Of a DNA stretch of 64,000 nucleotides, positions 26,986-37,554 are shown piece by piece. This DNA is from DATKMP01 sp963790045 (GTDB taxonomy: Bacteria; Bacteroidota; Ignavibacteria; UBA10030), in the NCBI GenBank assembly GCA_963790045.1, contig CAWBMS010000011.1, forward strand, positions 62,001-126,000, given 5' to 3'. Positions within the stretch are counted from its first letter, which is position 1, and the number at the start of each line of letters is the position of its first letter. Below the pieces are notes generated by a model. The model did not search any database, was not told the origin of the DNA, and saw nothing but the letters and a program-made list of their open reading frames with translations. A program made the position numbers and the translations under genes.

Positions 26986-28974
26986 TTATTCTTTCGCACG
27001 CATCGAATCCCACAACGTGTAAGCGATCAAGAGCACGAACAAAATTAATCCGGTTAATTCGCCGTTTGTGGAGTTTGCCCACGCGGTTTGGTACCATGCG
27101 GAATAACCAAATGCCCATTGCTGGTCGATAAACTTTAAGAACGCATTGAAAACGCCGAGCAGTGCGCCGCCTGCGATGAATCCGGAGGCGATGAGTGTGC
27201 CGCGCTGCGTGCGTGCATTGTTCAGTTTTTCATTTTTTGATCGCGTTGAAACAAACCATGCAATAATGCCGCCGATGAGCAACGGTGTGTTCAACTCCTG
27301 CGGAATATACATACCAAGTGCGAATGCAAGCGGAGAGATTTCCACGAGAATAAGAATGAGTGAAATCATCGCACCAATAATATAGAGAAGCCATGGTGTC
27401 GGTGCGTTGGACATGAGCGGCTTAATCACTGCCGCCATGGCATTCGCCTGCGGCGCAACCATTGCTTGATCGCCGGTGAAGCCGTACGCTTTATTCAAAA
27501 TCAAAATCACGCCGCCGACTGTTGCGGCAGAAACAAGCACGCCAAGGAATTTCCATGTCTCCTGCTTTTTCGGTGTTGTGCCGAGCCAGTATCCGACTTT
27601 CAAATCTGTAATAAATCCGCCGGCAACCGAAAGCGCTGTGCAAACAACGCCGCCGATAATCAATGCGCTCAGCATTCCAGATTCGCCGCTCAATCCGATT
27701 TGAACTAACACAAGGGAAGAAAGAATGAGCGTCATCAACGTCATGCCGGAAACAGGATTGGTACCGACGATTGCTGTTGCATTTGCTGCGACTGTGGTAA
27801 AGAGAAATGAAATGATGACAACAACAAGCAAAGCGACGAATGCTTGAAGAATTGTGGGAACAACGCCGAGAGCAAAGAACGCAAAGATGGCAAGTGCAGT
27901 CAGAATGACCAGCATCACAATCCATAACATTTTAATATCGGTTTGTGTGCGTTCCGTTGCTTCGCTTCCGGATTTATGGTGAAGGATTTCCTGCGATGCA
28001 AGCTTGAAGGCGCCGGCAATAATTTTCGATGAACGAATGATACCAATGATTCCCGCCATGGCAATGCCGCCGATACCGATTGGGCGGACATAGTTGCGGA
28101 AGATTTCTTCGGGACTCATTTGCGAAATAAGTTTTGTTGCCGTTGCACCAAGCGGTGTAGTAAGAAATTGTCCGATTTCATGAACTAACGGAACAAGCAC
28201 GAACCACGACAGTAGCGAACCCGCAACGATAATGGCAGAATATTTTATGCCAACAATGAAACCGAGCCCAAGCACCATTGCTGAGACATCGAACTTTAAC
28301 ACGATTTTAAATTTATCAGAGATCGCTTGTCCCCAGGAAAACATTCGTGTGGTAATCACTTCTGACCACCATCCGAATGCGTTGAAAATAAAATCGAATG
28401 CGCCGCCGATGACGCCGCTGACAACAAGCACGAATGCTTCTTTGCCTCCTTTTTCTCCGGCAACAAGAATTTCTGTCGTTGCCGTTGCTTCAGGAAAAGG
28501 AAGCTGTCCGTGCATATCTTTGACAAAATATTTTCTGAATGGAATGAGGAAAAGAATACCGAGAAATCCACCGAGTGCAGAAGCCATGAACATTTGGAAA
28601 TAACTCGCGGGCAATGCGAGAATATAAAGAGCTGGAATGGTAAAGATGGCGCCTGCAACGACAACGCCGGAACATGCTCCGATGGATTGAATGATAATGT
28701 TCTGTCCGAGTCCGTTCGGTTTCTTGGCAAGTCCGGTAATGCCGACGGCGAGAATGGCGATGGGAATGGCAGCTTCAAACACCTGCCCGATCTTCAAGCC
28801 GGAATATGCCGCAGCGGCAGAGAACAATACTGCCATAATCAATCCCCACGAGACAGACCACGCCGTTACTTCGGGATAGATTTTCGATGCAGACATCACC
28901 GGCTGGTATTCTTCTCCCGGCTTCAATTCTTTGTACGCATTTTCGGGAAGCGTGCTGAGGTTTTGTTGTTCCAT
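26986..28974 (-). CDS. OPT-family oligopeptide transporter
   Basis: A 662-residue inner-membrane protein with about 14-16 hydrophobic segments. It opens YPEVTAWSVSWGLIMAVLFS then AAAAYSGLKIGQVFEAAIP, the usual start of bacterial OPT transporters, which import oligopeptides or metal-chelates with protons. The start at 28974 has AGGA 6 bases upstream; the frame is open to 29013, but that region lies in repeat hairpins. It is encoded just downstream of pepT on the same strand, pairing peptide uptake with tripeptide hydrolysis. Confidence 0.9.
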   Translation of the reverse strand: MEQQNLSTLPENAYKELKPGEEYQPVMSASKIYPEVTAWSVSWGLIMAVLFSAAAAYSGLKIGQVFEAAIPIAILAVGITGLAKKPNGLGQNIIIQSIGACSGVVVAGAIFTIPALYILALPASYFQMFMASALGGFLGILFLIPFRKYFVKDMHGQLPFPEATATTEILVAGEKGGKEAFVLVVSGVIGGAFDFIFNAFGWWSEVITTRMFSWGQAISDKFKIVLKFDVSAMVLGLGFIVGIKYSAIIVAGSLLSWFVLVPLVHEIGQFLTTPLGATATKLISQMSPEEIFRNYVRPIGIGGIAMAGIIGIIRSSKIIAGAFKLASQEILHHKSGSEATERTQTDIKMLWIVMLVILTALAIFAFFALGVVPTILQAFVALLVVVIISFLFTTVAANATAIVGTNPVSGMTLMTLILSSLVLVQIGLSGESGMLSALIIGGVVCTALSVAGGFITDLKVGYWLGTTPKKQETWKFLGVLVSAATVGGVILILNKAYGFTGDQAMVAPQANAMAAVIKPLMSNAPTPWLLYIIGAMISLILILVEISPLAFALGMYIPQELNTPLLIGGIIAWFVSTRSKNEKLNNARTQRGTLIASGFIAGGALLGVFNAFLKFIDQQWAFGYSAWYQTAWANSTNGELTGLILFVLLIAYTLWDSMRAKE

Positions 28975-29011
28975 AACTTTTCCTGACATTGGTGATGTTT
29001 TATTCTCTGTC

Positions 29012-29078
29012 ATTCCCGATTGTTTCTATTGGGAATCCAGATCAAAGTTGTTGAATGGATTCCCGCTTTCGCGGGAAT
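29012..29078. repeat. ATTCCCGC-type hairpin repeats
   Basis: Two neighbouring inverted repeats, ATTCCC..GGGAAT (29012-29036) and the stronger ATTCCCGC-TTTC-GCGGGAAT (29059-29078). They lie between pepT and the OPT gene. Related GGATTCC and GGGAATGAC words occur at about 43742-43795, and GGGAATCCAG at about 51590. This looks like a small dispersed intergenic repeat. Confidence 0.6.
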
Positions 29079-29098
29079 GACTTTAACCAATAAGTTTG

Positions 29099-30334
29099 TC
29101 ATTTAGATTTCTCGACCCAGATTTGTGCAAGATTCAAAACGGTTTCGATAGCTTTTTCCATGCCCCACACGTTCACCCATTCATTACGGCTGTGATAATT
29201 TGCACCGCCGGTAAAAATGTTTGGCGTCGGCAATCCGAGTTCCGTCAATCGTGAGCCGTCTGTGCCGCCGCGAATGGGCTGCCATTCCGGTTTCAATCCG
29301 GTTCTCTGTGCTGCTTCCTCCAAATAATCTATCACGCGCGGATCTTTAGCAAGCCCATCGCGCATGTTGCGGTACTGTTCTACGACTTTTAGTTCGATGA
29401 CAGCTTTGGGATACATCGCTTGTACTTCTGCAACAACTTTCTCAACGATATTTTTCAGATCATCTAATCCTTCCGTCTTAAAATCACGGAATAAAATTTT
29501 CACTGTTGCTTTTCCTACACCGCCTTCTAATACGTATGGATGAATGTACGGTTCATATTTTTCCGTCGTCTCCGGCGCTTGATCTTTGGGAAGACGTGCA
29601 ATGATATCGCTAATGACGCGTGTTGCGTTCACCATAATATTTTTTGCGCTGCCCGGATGAATATCGCGTCCGTGAACAGTAATCGTACAAGCATCGGCGC
29701 TGAACGTTTCCTTATTCAATTCTCCAGGAGTGTCTCCGTCAATCGTGTAAGCAAACTTGGCGCCGAACTTTGCAATGTCGAAAAATTTTGTGCCGTTACC
29801 GACTTCTTCATCCGGTGTAAAACCGATTTTGATTTCGCCGTGCGGAATCTCCGGATGCTGGATGAGATGCTGGATCGCCGTCATAATAATTGCCACGCCG
29901 GCTTTATCGTCTGCGCCGAGCAAGGTCGTGCCGTCGCTGGTAACGATTGTTTTACCGAGAGCTAATTTCAATCCCGGGTTTTCTGTTTCGCGAATAAATA
30001 AATCGGGAACACCATGGAGAGGAATGTCGCCGCCCTGATAATTCGTGATGACCTGTGGTTTCACATTCGTGTCGCTTACTTCCGGTGACGTATCGACGTG
30101 TGCAATGAATCCAATGGGAGGTACTTTCGTGGAAACATTTGCGGGCAATGTCGCCATCACATATCCGTATTTATCGATGCTCACCTGCGGCACGCCGATC
30201 TCTTTTAATTCCTTTACGAGTAAATTTAAAAGATCGAACTGCTTTGCTGTGCTGGGATATTCTTCCACATCTTCTTTGGATTGTGTATCAATGACAACGT
30301 ATCGAAGAAATTTATCAAGAACTGTTTCTGCCAT
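29099..30334 (-). CDS. pepT: Peptidase T (tripeptide aminopeptidase)
   Basis: A 411-residue M20B dizinc peptidase that removes N-terminal residues from tripeptides in the cytoplasm. Metal ligands and catalytic residues are visible in GFIAHVDTSPE, TTLLGADDKAG, GFTPDEEVGNG, AYTIDGDTPGEL and FTGGANYHSRNEW. Length matches the family. AGAAAGGA lies 6 bases before the ATG. The 5' end and leader are present a second time at 33728-34040. It forms a peptide-utilisation pair with the OPT transporter. Confidence 0.95.
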   Translation of the reverse strand: MAETVLDKFLRYVVIDTQSKEDVEEYPSTAKQFDLLNLLVKELKEIGVPQVSIDKYGYVMATLPANVSTKVPPIGFIAHVDTSPEVSDTNVKPQVITNYQGGDIPLHGVPDLFIRETENPGLKLALGKTIVTSDGTTLLGADDKAGVAIIMTAIQHLIQHPEIPHGEIKIGFTPDEEVGNGTKFFDIAKFGAKFAYTIDGDTPGELNKETFSADACTITVHGRDIHPGSAKNIMVNATRVISDIIARLPKDQAPETTEKYEPYIHPYVLEGGVGKATVKILFRDFKTEGLDDLKNIVEKVVAEVQAMYPKAVIELKVVEQYRNMRDGLAKDPRVIDYLEEAAQRTGLKPEWQPIRGGTDGSRLTELGLPTPNIFTGGANYHSRNEWVNVWGMEKAIETVLNLAQIWVEKSK

Positions 30335-30433
30335 AAAAAATCCTTTCTGTCAATGTGCGGGAAAGCGTCGGAACGGTTTCCATATATTTATAGCGATAAG
30401 ATAGAAAGAAGACAGCAAAGATGCAGGAGAAAA
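30117..30433. repeat. Left copy of a long direct repeat (pepT 5' end and leader)
   Basis: About 300 bases covering the first ~70 codons of pepT and about 100 bases of upstream DNA. The same sequence recurs in the same orientation at 33728-34040, with about nine in ten positions identical by eye and a small deletion near the inner end of the right copy. The two copies bracket the carbamoyltransferase island. Confidence 0.85.
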
Positions 30434-31055
30434 GTTTTCGATAATTTGTTAATCCTATTTCTTGAAAGTTGAACAGTCTTTTTGCATATTGCCCTGCCCC
30501 CGAAAAAGCGATCCAATTTATACTTAGAATAATTATATTAAAAAAACAATTGGAGAAGTGAGATTAATATTACGTAAAACAGCTTTGGAGGTTTTTTGGG
30601 GGGAAGCAATCGTTCGTTTCTTTTATATGCGCCTATATATGATGAAAAAATGAGACAGCAATAATGATTCCTAGACAGTATTATCATTTTTTCATTCTCA
30701 AATTGTAATATACGGAAAAAAAAAGCTGTAACAAGCTTGCGAGGAAATGGATGGGTCGTGATTCGATTTACTGTCTTTACAATTCGATGCCGGAAAATTT
30801 TTTACTACTATTACTGTATCGCGTGCAAAATATTTTCATGTCTGGAAGAAAATTCTGCGAATTTCCAGCTTCTTCACGCCGATTTGCTATTTATTTAATA
30901 AACATCTAAATTATTTTGATTAAGATAAAATCTTAAAAAAAAGCTGAAAAATTGTGCACAAATTTTTTCTTTGAATTGACGGTAACCATTTTCTGTACGA
31001 TACAGACGTATCTTTCCCGCGGATTTTTCGATATTGACCGGAGCAACATCCTGCA
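30434..31055. other. AT-rich intergenic region upstream of the SxtJ gene
   Basis: More than 600 bases without a convincing gene. It is clearly more AT-rich than the surroundings, with many A and T runs. A TTGACG box occurs near 30976, but the spacing to a -10 is poor. No repeat or RNA gene is recognised. It may hold the promoter of the SxtJ/DUF5989/carbamoyltransferase operon and looks like imported DNA. Confidence 0.5.
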
Positions 31056-31436
31056 ATGAGAACTTCGTTTACACAAAAAGAAAACATAGAATCTGGTCTG
31101 GCATTGGTTGCAATATTATTGATTACCAGCTTGGTTGCAGGTTCGATGTTCACAGTTAAGATTTCGGTCGGATTGGTATTTTTACTTCTAATTGCACCTA
31201 TTGTATTTTATCCATTCACATTTATATGGCTCAATCTTTCAACTATACTTGGCAAAGCGAGCTCCTTTGTATTTCTCACAGTAATATTTTTACTTGTCGT
31301 AACACCGGTCGGATTGTTCCGCCGGCTGCTCGGAAAAGACAGATTGCGTCTTTCTCAATTCAAGAAATCGACATCCTCTGTCTTTGAAGAGAGAAATCAT
31401 CGTTTTATCAAAGACGACATGCGTTATCCATTTTGA
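31056..31436 (+). CDS. SxtJ-family membrane protein
   Basis: A 126-residue protein with three hydrophobic segments (SGLALVAILLITSLVAG, ISVGLVFLLLIAPIVFYPF, FVFLTVIFLLVVTPVGLF) and the family ending RRLLGKDRL...ERNHRF. SxtJ proteins of unknown function occur next to DUF5989 and NodU/CmcH carbamoyltransferases in saxitoxin-type and polysaccharide clusters, as here. GGAG lies 11 bases upstream of the ATG. First gene of the triad. Confidence 0.85.
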   Translation: MRTSFTQKENIESGLALVAILLITSLVAGSMFTVKISVGLVFLLLIAPIVFYPFTFIWLNLSTILGKASSFVFLTVIFLLVVTPVGLFRRLLGKDRLRLSQFKKSTSSVFEERNHRFIKDDMRYPF

Positions 31437-31454
31437 ATTTGATATAGGAATATT

Positions 31455-31604
31455 ATGGAATTCATAAAAGATCTCTGGCAATTTCTTAAAGTGAGAAAAA
31501 AATTTTGGCTCTTGCCATTACTCGCTGTCTTTTTCCTTTTTGCCTTGCTGATTGTTGCTACAACGGGAACGGCGATCGCTCCTTTTATCTATACATTATT
31601 TTAA
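31455..31604 (+). CDS. DUF5989-family small membrane protein
   Basis: A 49-residue protein starting MEFIKDLWQFLKVRKKFWLL, followed by a single transmembrane helix (LAVFFLFALLIVATTGTAIA). This length and the FLKxRKKxWLLP motif are typical of DUF5989, the usual middle gene between SxtJ and the carbamoyltransferase. ATAGGAA lies about 6 bases before the ATG. Its TAA is one base before the ATG of the next gene. Function unknown; it may anchor the enzyme. Confidence 0.85.
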   Translation: MEFIKDLWQFLKVRKKFWLLPLLAVFFLFALLIVATTGTAIAPFIYTLF

Positions 31605-31605
31605 T

Positions 31606-33463
31606 ATGCGTGAAGCAGTTCTTGGAATATCGGCGTTTTATCACGATAGCGCTGTTGCGATAGTAGTCGATGGAAAGATTGTTGCTGCCGCTCAAGAGGA
31701 ACGTTTTAGCAGAAAAAAACACGATGCTGGCTTCCCACACGGCGCTTTACGTTATGTTCTGGATGAAGCTGCAATTGATCTTGAGGATATTGCGTGCGTA
31801 GTATTCTATGAAAAACCGCTTATTAAATTTGAGCGATTGCTTGAAACATATCATGCTTTTGCGCCACGGGGATTGAAAAGCTTTTCGAGTGCCATACCGG
31901 TATGGCTCAAAGAAAAGCTGTTTATGAAAGGACATCTTCGCAAAGAGTTGCGTTCGTTTGGTATTGCCGACACTGTGCCGCTGCTTTTTCCAGAACATCA
32001 CCTTGCTCACTCGGCCAGCGCCTTTTTTCCCTCGCCATATGATGAAGCCGCCATTCTTACTGTCGACGGTGTCGGCGAATGGGCTACGACCACAATTGGT
32101 TACGGCAAAGGAACGGATATCACTATTCTCAAGGAACTTCATTTTCCTCATTCGCTGGGTTTGCTATATACCGCTTTCACTTATTATTGTGGATTTAAAG
32201 TCAACAGCGGTGAATATAAGCTTATGGGGCTTGCTCCGTACGGTTTGCGGAATGTTGGACAGGTAGAGAAATTCACTGCACTTATCAAACAGCACATTGT
32301 CGATATTCGCCCTGATGGCTCCATCATTCTTAATATGAAATATTTCGATTATGCGACAGGCTTGACAATGTGCAACGAGCCAAGGTGGGAAAAGCTTTTT
32401 GGAATTCCACGAAGAAACGACGAAACAGAACTCACGCAACCATATATGGACTTAGCATTAGCAATCCAGGATGTGACAAACGAAATTGTCTTAAAGCTTG
32501 CAGAGACGGCAAAAGCACTCAGCGGCAGTAAGAATCTTGTTATGGCCGGTGGAGTTGCTCTCAACTGTGTCGCCAATAGCCAAATAATCGAAAATGGAAT
32601 TTTTGAAAATATATGGATACAACCTGCCGCAGGAGATGCGGGAGGATCTGTTGGCGCTGCGCTTCTCGGTTGGCATCTTTACCTTGGGAAAGAAAGGGAC
32701 CGCCAATCAGCCGATCTGATGGAAGGAGCGTACCTTGGGCCTTCATTTCAGAATGATGAAATTCAAAAAATACTTTCCCGATACAAGATGAAGTACGAAT
32801 ATTTTGACAACTATAATAAACTTTCAGCCAAAATAGCGGGATTGATCAATCAAGGGAAAGTCATTGGATGGTTTCAAGGTCGTATGGAATTTGGTCCGAG
32901 GGCGCTGGGCAACCGAAGTATCCTCGGCGATGCGCGGAATCCCGAAATGCAAAAGAAGATGAATCTGAAGATCAAGTACAGGGAAAGCTTCAGGCCGTTC
33001 GCTCCTTCGATTCTGGAAGAAAATCTTGACGAGTATTGTGACCGTTCTTTTTCATCACCCTATATGTTGTTTGTTCTTCCGATAGCGGAGAGGCGTCGAA
33101 ACAAATCGAATAGCGATAATTCGGACGTTGATCTCTTTGCCCGTCTTTACCATCTCCGGTCTGATGTTCCTGCGATAACGCACATCGATTACTCAGCCCG
33201 TGTTCAAACAGTAACCAAAACCAGCAATGGGAGGTTTTGGAAGCTCATTGACGATTTTCGGAAACTTACATCCTATGGTATCATGATTAACACGAGCTTC
33301 AATCGACGAGGAGAACCGATTGTGTGCACTCCTGAAGATGCAGTACCGATGTTTTATGAATTCTGAAATTGATTATCTGGTTATTCAAGACTTCGTGATT
33401 GATAAAACCGATGTCGCAGATATGAAAATTAAATTTTCAGAAGAAAAGTTCTCACTCGATTAA
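31606..33463 (+). CDS. NodU/CmcH-family O-carbamoyltransferase (one 1-base indel)
   Basis: About 618 residues after correction. It transfers a carbamoyl group from carbamoyl phosphate, via carbamoyl-AMP, to a hydroxyl group of a sugar or natural product. Visible are VLGISAFYHDSAVAIV at the N-terminus, PEHHLAHSASAFF, ILTVDGVGEW, MAGGVALNCVANS in the Kae1-like domain, and the YrdC-like/C-terminal parts GWFQGRMEFGPRALGNRSIL and YRESFRPFAPSI. Near 33352 a run of four T should be three to give AVPMFMNSEIDYLVI and the normal end at 33463. The acceptor is unknown; no sugar genes are adjacent. Confidence 0.9.
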
Positions 33464-33727
33464 TTCTGTTATCGAATTCTATTTCAATCTGCTATTGATC
33501 CGGTTGGTATTGCAAAAGGGAAAATGCTTATCAACGAACGCTCCTCCAATATTCAGGTCGTTATTTAGTCGATCATTAAAAACCAAGGCGCGGTCATAAT
33601 AGAAGTATGGAAAGAGGGAAAAAAGTTATACGTAAGTAGTAACAGAAAAACGAACAATGTCAACAACACTTTGCGAGAACAACTGAACCATCATCATCCG
33701 CTGTATATAGTAGCCGAACAAATCGAT

Positions 33728-33935
33728 TGGCAGGTGTTTTTGTGGAAACATACGCCATCTCATATCCGTATTTATCGATGCTCACCTGCGGCACGCCGAT
33801 CTCTTTTAATTCCTTCACGAATAAATTTAAAAGATCGAACTGCTTTGCCGTGCTGGGATATTCTTCCGCATCTTCTTTGTATTGCGTATCGATTACCACG
33901 TATCGAAGAAATTTATCAAGAACTGTTTCTGCCAT
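33728..33935 (-). pseudogene. Truncated duplicate of pepT (5' end only)
   Basis: From the ATG at 33935 the reading frame repeats the first ~65 residues of peptidase T (MAETVLDKFLRYVVIDTQ, then LLNLFVKELKEIGVPQVSID) and then runs into unrelated sequence. None of the zinc ligands is present, so it cannot be active. It is the coding part of the right-hand direct repeat and marks the far edge of the carbamoyltransferase island. Confidence 0.85.
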
Positions 33936-34040
33936 AAAAAATCCTTTCTGTCAATGTGCGGGAAAACGTCGGATCGTTTCCCATGTATTTATAGCGATAC
34001 GATAGAAAGAAGGCAGCAAAGATGCAGGGAAAAATGTTGT
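33728..34040. repeat. Right copy of the long direct repeat (pepT 5' end and leader)
   Basis: Same orientation as the copy at 30117-30433. Both coding and upstream parts are present, including the AAAGGA ribosome-binding site. Substitutions are spread across coding and non-coding parts, so the duplication is not recent. Confidence 0.85.
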
Positions 34041-34104
34041 TGTGTTTTTCCGTAAATAGTTTTATCATTGCGCATACATAAATACACATTTCGGGGAATT
34101 TCCG

Positions 34105-37100
34105 ATGGGCAATTTCAAAATAGTGTTGTTATGTGTGCTGGCGGCGGGAATTGTTCCTGCCTCGGCGCAAATTTCTTCGTTCCCGTTCACAGAAAACTTT
34201 GATGAAGTTACCGCTCCGGCAATTCCATCTCAATGGGTAGTAAACGGATTTGTTACTTACGCTTCGTCTCCTCGCTCATTGCCGAATTGTATTTCTGCAA
34301 CAGGAAACAAAAGTTTGAAAATATTAACTTCTCCGGTGTTTGATTTTACCGGCGCTTTTCCCGATAAATTAATATTCTGGGAACGACGAAGCGGCACCGC
34401 TGCGGCATATCGATTGCAACTTTGTGTTTCAACGGATGGAATAAATTTCCAAACAGTTCTTGCGGAATATGATACAATCAACTCAACAACGAGTTATGTG
34501 CAGCGAACGATCAATCTTGCAAATGCAGGACTTCAGAACCAATCAACAGTACAATTCCAATGGCAGGTGCTTGTCGATAGTACCAACAACACAGGCGTGT
34601 TGCGCATCGATGATATTACACTTACAATTGCAACAGCATACGATCTTTCACTTTCTCATTTCGTTATTACGCCTTCAACTCCTCGTCGGAATGATTCGCT
34701 AAAACTTTCTGTGACGGCGAAGAATCTTGCCGTAACGATGGCAGAAAATTATTCTGTTCAATTTTATCTTGATGAAAACAATAATGGAATTGCTGAGTCA
34801 AATGAACAGTTCACATCGGCAGCGGGCAATAATTTAGCAAGCAACGATTCCAATGTCATCACCGTTACTCATGCGCCATTATCTTCAGGAACGTACCGCT
34901 TTATCGCTGTTGCGTCATTACTGCAGGATGAAAATCATACGAACGATACTGCTGTGGCCGTTGTAACCATTGGAAATATCAAAGGCGATGTGTTGGTGAA
35001 CGAAATTATGTACGCACCAACGGGCGATGAACCGGAGTGGGTGGAGTTGTATAATGCATCGCCGGATACGGTGAATTTAAAAGGATGGAGAATCTCTGAT
35101 AGCAATGTCTCGACGAAATCTATTATTGCTTCGACAGATTATTTCTTTCCGCCAAAACACTATGTCGTTATCGCGAAGAGTACAGATTTTTCTTCTGTAC
35201 ATCCGAATATTCCGGTGATCGTCGCAAGCTTTGCGGCATTGAACAATACGACAAACGATGATGTCGTCATCTATGACCCGGCGGGAACAACGATCGATAG
35301 TGTTCAGTATTCACCGAGTTGGGGAGGTCAGAACGGAATATCGTTAGAACGAATCGACTGGCAGGTTTCCAGGTACATCGGCACGTAATTGGGGAAGTTC
35401 GCATAATATTCATGGCAGTACGCCTGACAGTATAAACAGTATTGCACGCCTCGATGTTGATGCAATGTTGGTTCGTCTCACGCAAACGAGTCTTTGGGAA
35501 ACCGGCCGGTATATTCCCGTTGTTAGTGCGACAATCGATAATATCGGCAGAATCAATATCGATACAATATTGTTAACATTTTACAACGGTGATGAACCAT
35601 TATGGGATTCGACCATTGTCCACCATCTTGTTCCTGACGATTCTTTACTCATCAGCAAATCATTTGCGCAATTCCCCCATAGTTGCACGATATTGAAAGC
35701 GAAAATTCATTGTGTAGGTGATGAGCGGAGCACCAACGATACAGCGAGTATCGTAATCAATATGCAGCACACATTCCACAGCATTGTAGTGAATGAAATT
35801 ATGTACGCACCTGCTGGCGATGAGCCGGAATGGATAGAATTATACAATATGTCGTCTGATACTGTGAACTTAAAAGGATGGAAAATATCGGATAGCAACA
35901 TCTCGACAAAATCAATCATTACATCGGCAGATTGTTTTCTTCCACCGACGAACTATGCAGTGATTGCAAAAAGCACGGATTTTGTTTCCGTTCATCCGAA
36001 TATTCCATTTCTTGTTGCGAGTTTTGCTGCATTGAATAACACGACAACCGATGCGGTGGTATTGTTTGATCCGGTCGGAACAACCATTGACAGTGTGCAA
36101 TATCTTCCTTCGTGGGGCGGACAAAATGGAAAGTCGTTGGAGCGAATCGATGTGCTGGCAGCAAGTACGCTTGCGACGAATTGGGGAAATTCGCAGGATT
36201 CCAGCGGAAGCACGCCGGGGAAAATCAACAGCATCGCGCGTTTGGATTGTGATGCCGCACTTATCCGTATTACGCAAACAACAGAAGTAGAAAATGGAAA
36301 AGTTGTTCCGGAAATTATAACAACCATTCGCAATGTCGGAAAAAGAGAAGTGGATACATTGCAATTATGTTTTTCTATCGATAGCATCCGGATTGGTTTG
36401 GCAGATTCACTAACGCAACTTTGCAGTGAAACGATAATTCAACATCTTGCGCCGATGGATTCGATGTCGATTTCAAAATTATTGCCGATGCTTTCATCCG
36501 GTACGACAAAAATATTTCTCAAACTCTTTTGTCGCGGTGATGAACGCGATAAAAACGATACGGCAAGTATGACGATAAGTGTTGGGTACAAATTGCATGC
36601 ACTTGTTATCAATGAAATTATGTACGATCCGTTGGAAGGACAGAATGAATGGATAGAATTTTATAATGCGGGAAACATTCCGTTGGATTTAGATCGCTGG
36701 AGTTTTTGTGATCGTCCAACAATGTCCGGTTCAGTTAATCAATGTTCAATCTGCGACAGCTCGTATAATCTTTTGCCGCAGCGCTTTGTGATTGTTGCTG
36801 CGGATTCGACTATACTCACAATATTTCCCGATCTCAAAAACATTCCTAACGGAAATATTCTCTTCATCCGTAATCGTTCAAGCGGATTTGGCTTTAATAA
36901 TGATGGCGATGCGATTCAACTGAAAGATCAAACCGGTAAGACCATTGATAGTGTTGCATATTCTCCAACTTGGCATAATCCTGCCATAGTGGATACGAAA
37001 GGCAGATCGCTTGAACGCATTAATCCGCTGCTTGGCTCGAACGATCCTCGCAATTGGAGCACGTGTACCAACTTACTCGGAGGAACACCGGGAAAAGCTA

Positions 37101-37453
37101 ATAGTATTTTTACTGCTTCGGCTCCGACGGGTATCGCAACAATATCTCTTTCGCCAAATCCTTTTTCACCAGACGGAGACGGCTTTGAAGATTTTTGCAT
37201 GATCTCGTTTCAATTACCGATGTCTTCAGCATTTGTCAATGTACGATTGTATGACATTAAAGGCAGATTGATACGAACACTTGCGAATACAGAATTTTCC
37301 GGATCGAACGGAAGTTTTGTGTGGAATGGATTGGATGACAAAGGGCAGCGTGTTCGCATCGGAGTATATATTGTTTTGTTTGAAGCGAATGATCCAACCA
37401 GTCATCAATCGATCACAATAAAAAAAGTCGTGGTAGTTGCATTGAAGTTGTAA
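34105..37453 (+). CDS. Secreted multi-domain lamin-tail (LTD) surface protein with C-terminal sorting domain (one 1-base indel)
   Basis: About 1,115 residues once an extra base near 35360 is removed (RID then GRFPGTSARNWGSS). Signal peptide (GNFKIVLLCVLAAGIVPASA), then a beta-rich N-terminal domain and three lamin-tail domains. They begin VLVNEIMYAPTGDEPEWVEL, VVNEIMYAPAGDEPEWIELY and VINEIMYDPLEGQNEWIEFY and are separated by CARDB-like stretches. The end, SPNPFSPDGDGFEDF...NVRLYDIKGRLIRTL, is a FlgD-like/type IX sorting-type module. It is probably exported and attached to the cell surface; LTD domains in bacteria often accompany nucleases or adhesins, but no enzyme domain is seen. Confidence 0.85.
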
Positions 37454-37554
37454 AACCATCTGAACTTATGTGTCCGTTTTTTCTTTTTTATTCAGTATGA
37501 TATGCCGCAAAAAAAGGCGACCTTATAAAAAGGCAAATATTCTGAAAGGATTTT

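Noticed and set aside
33660..33935. Minus-strand gene for a short peptidase
   Set aside because: Only the first part of pepT is present, without zinc ligands; it is a duplication remnant.
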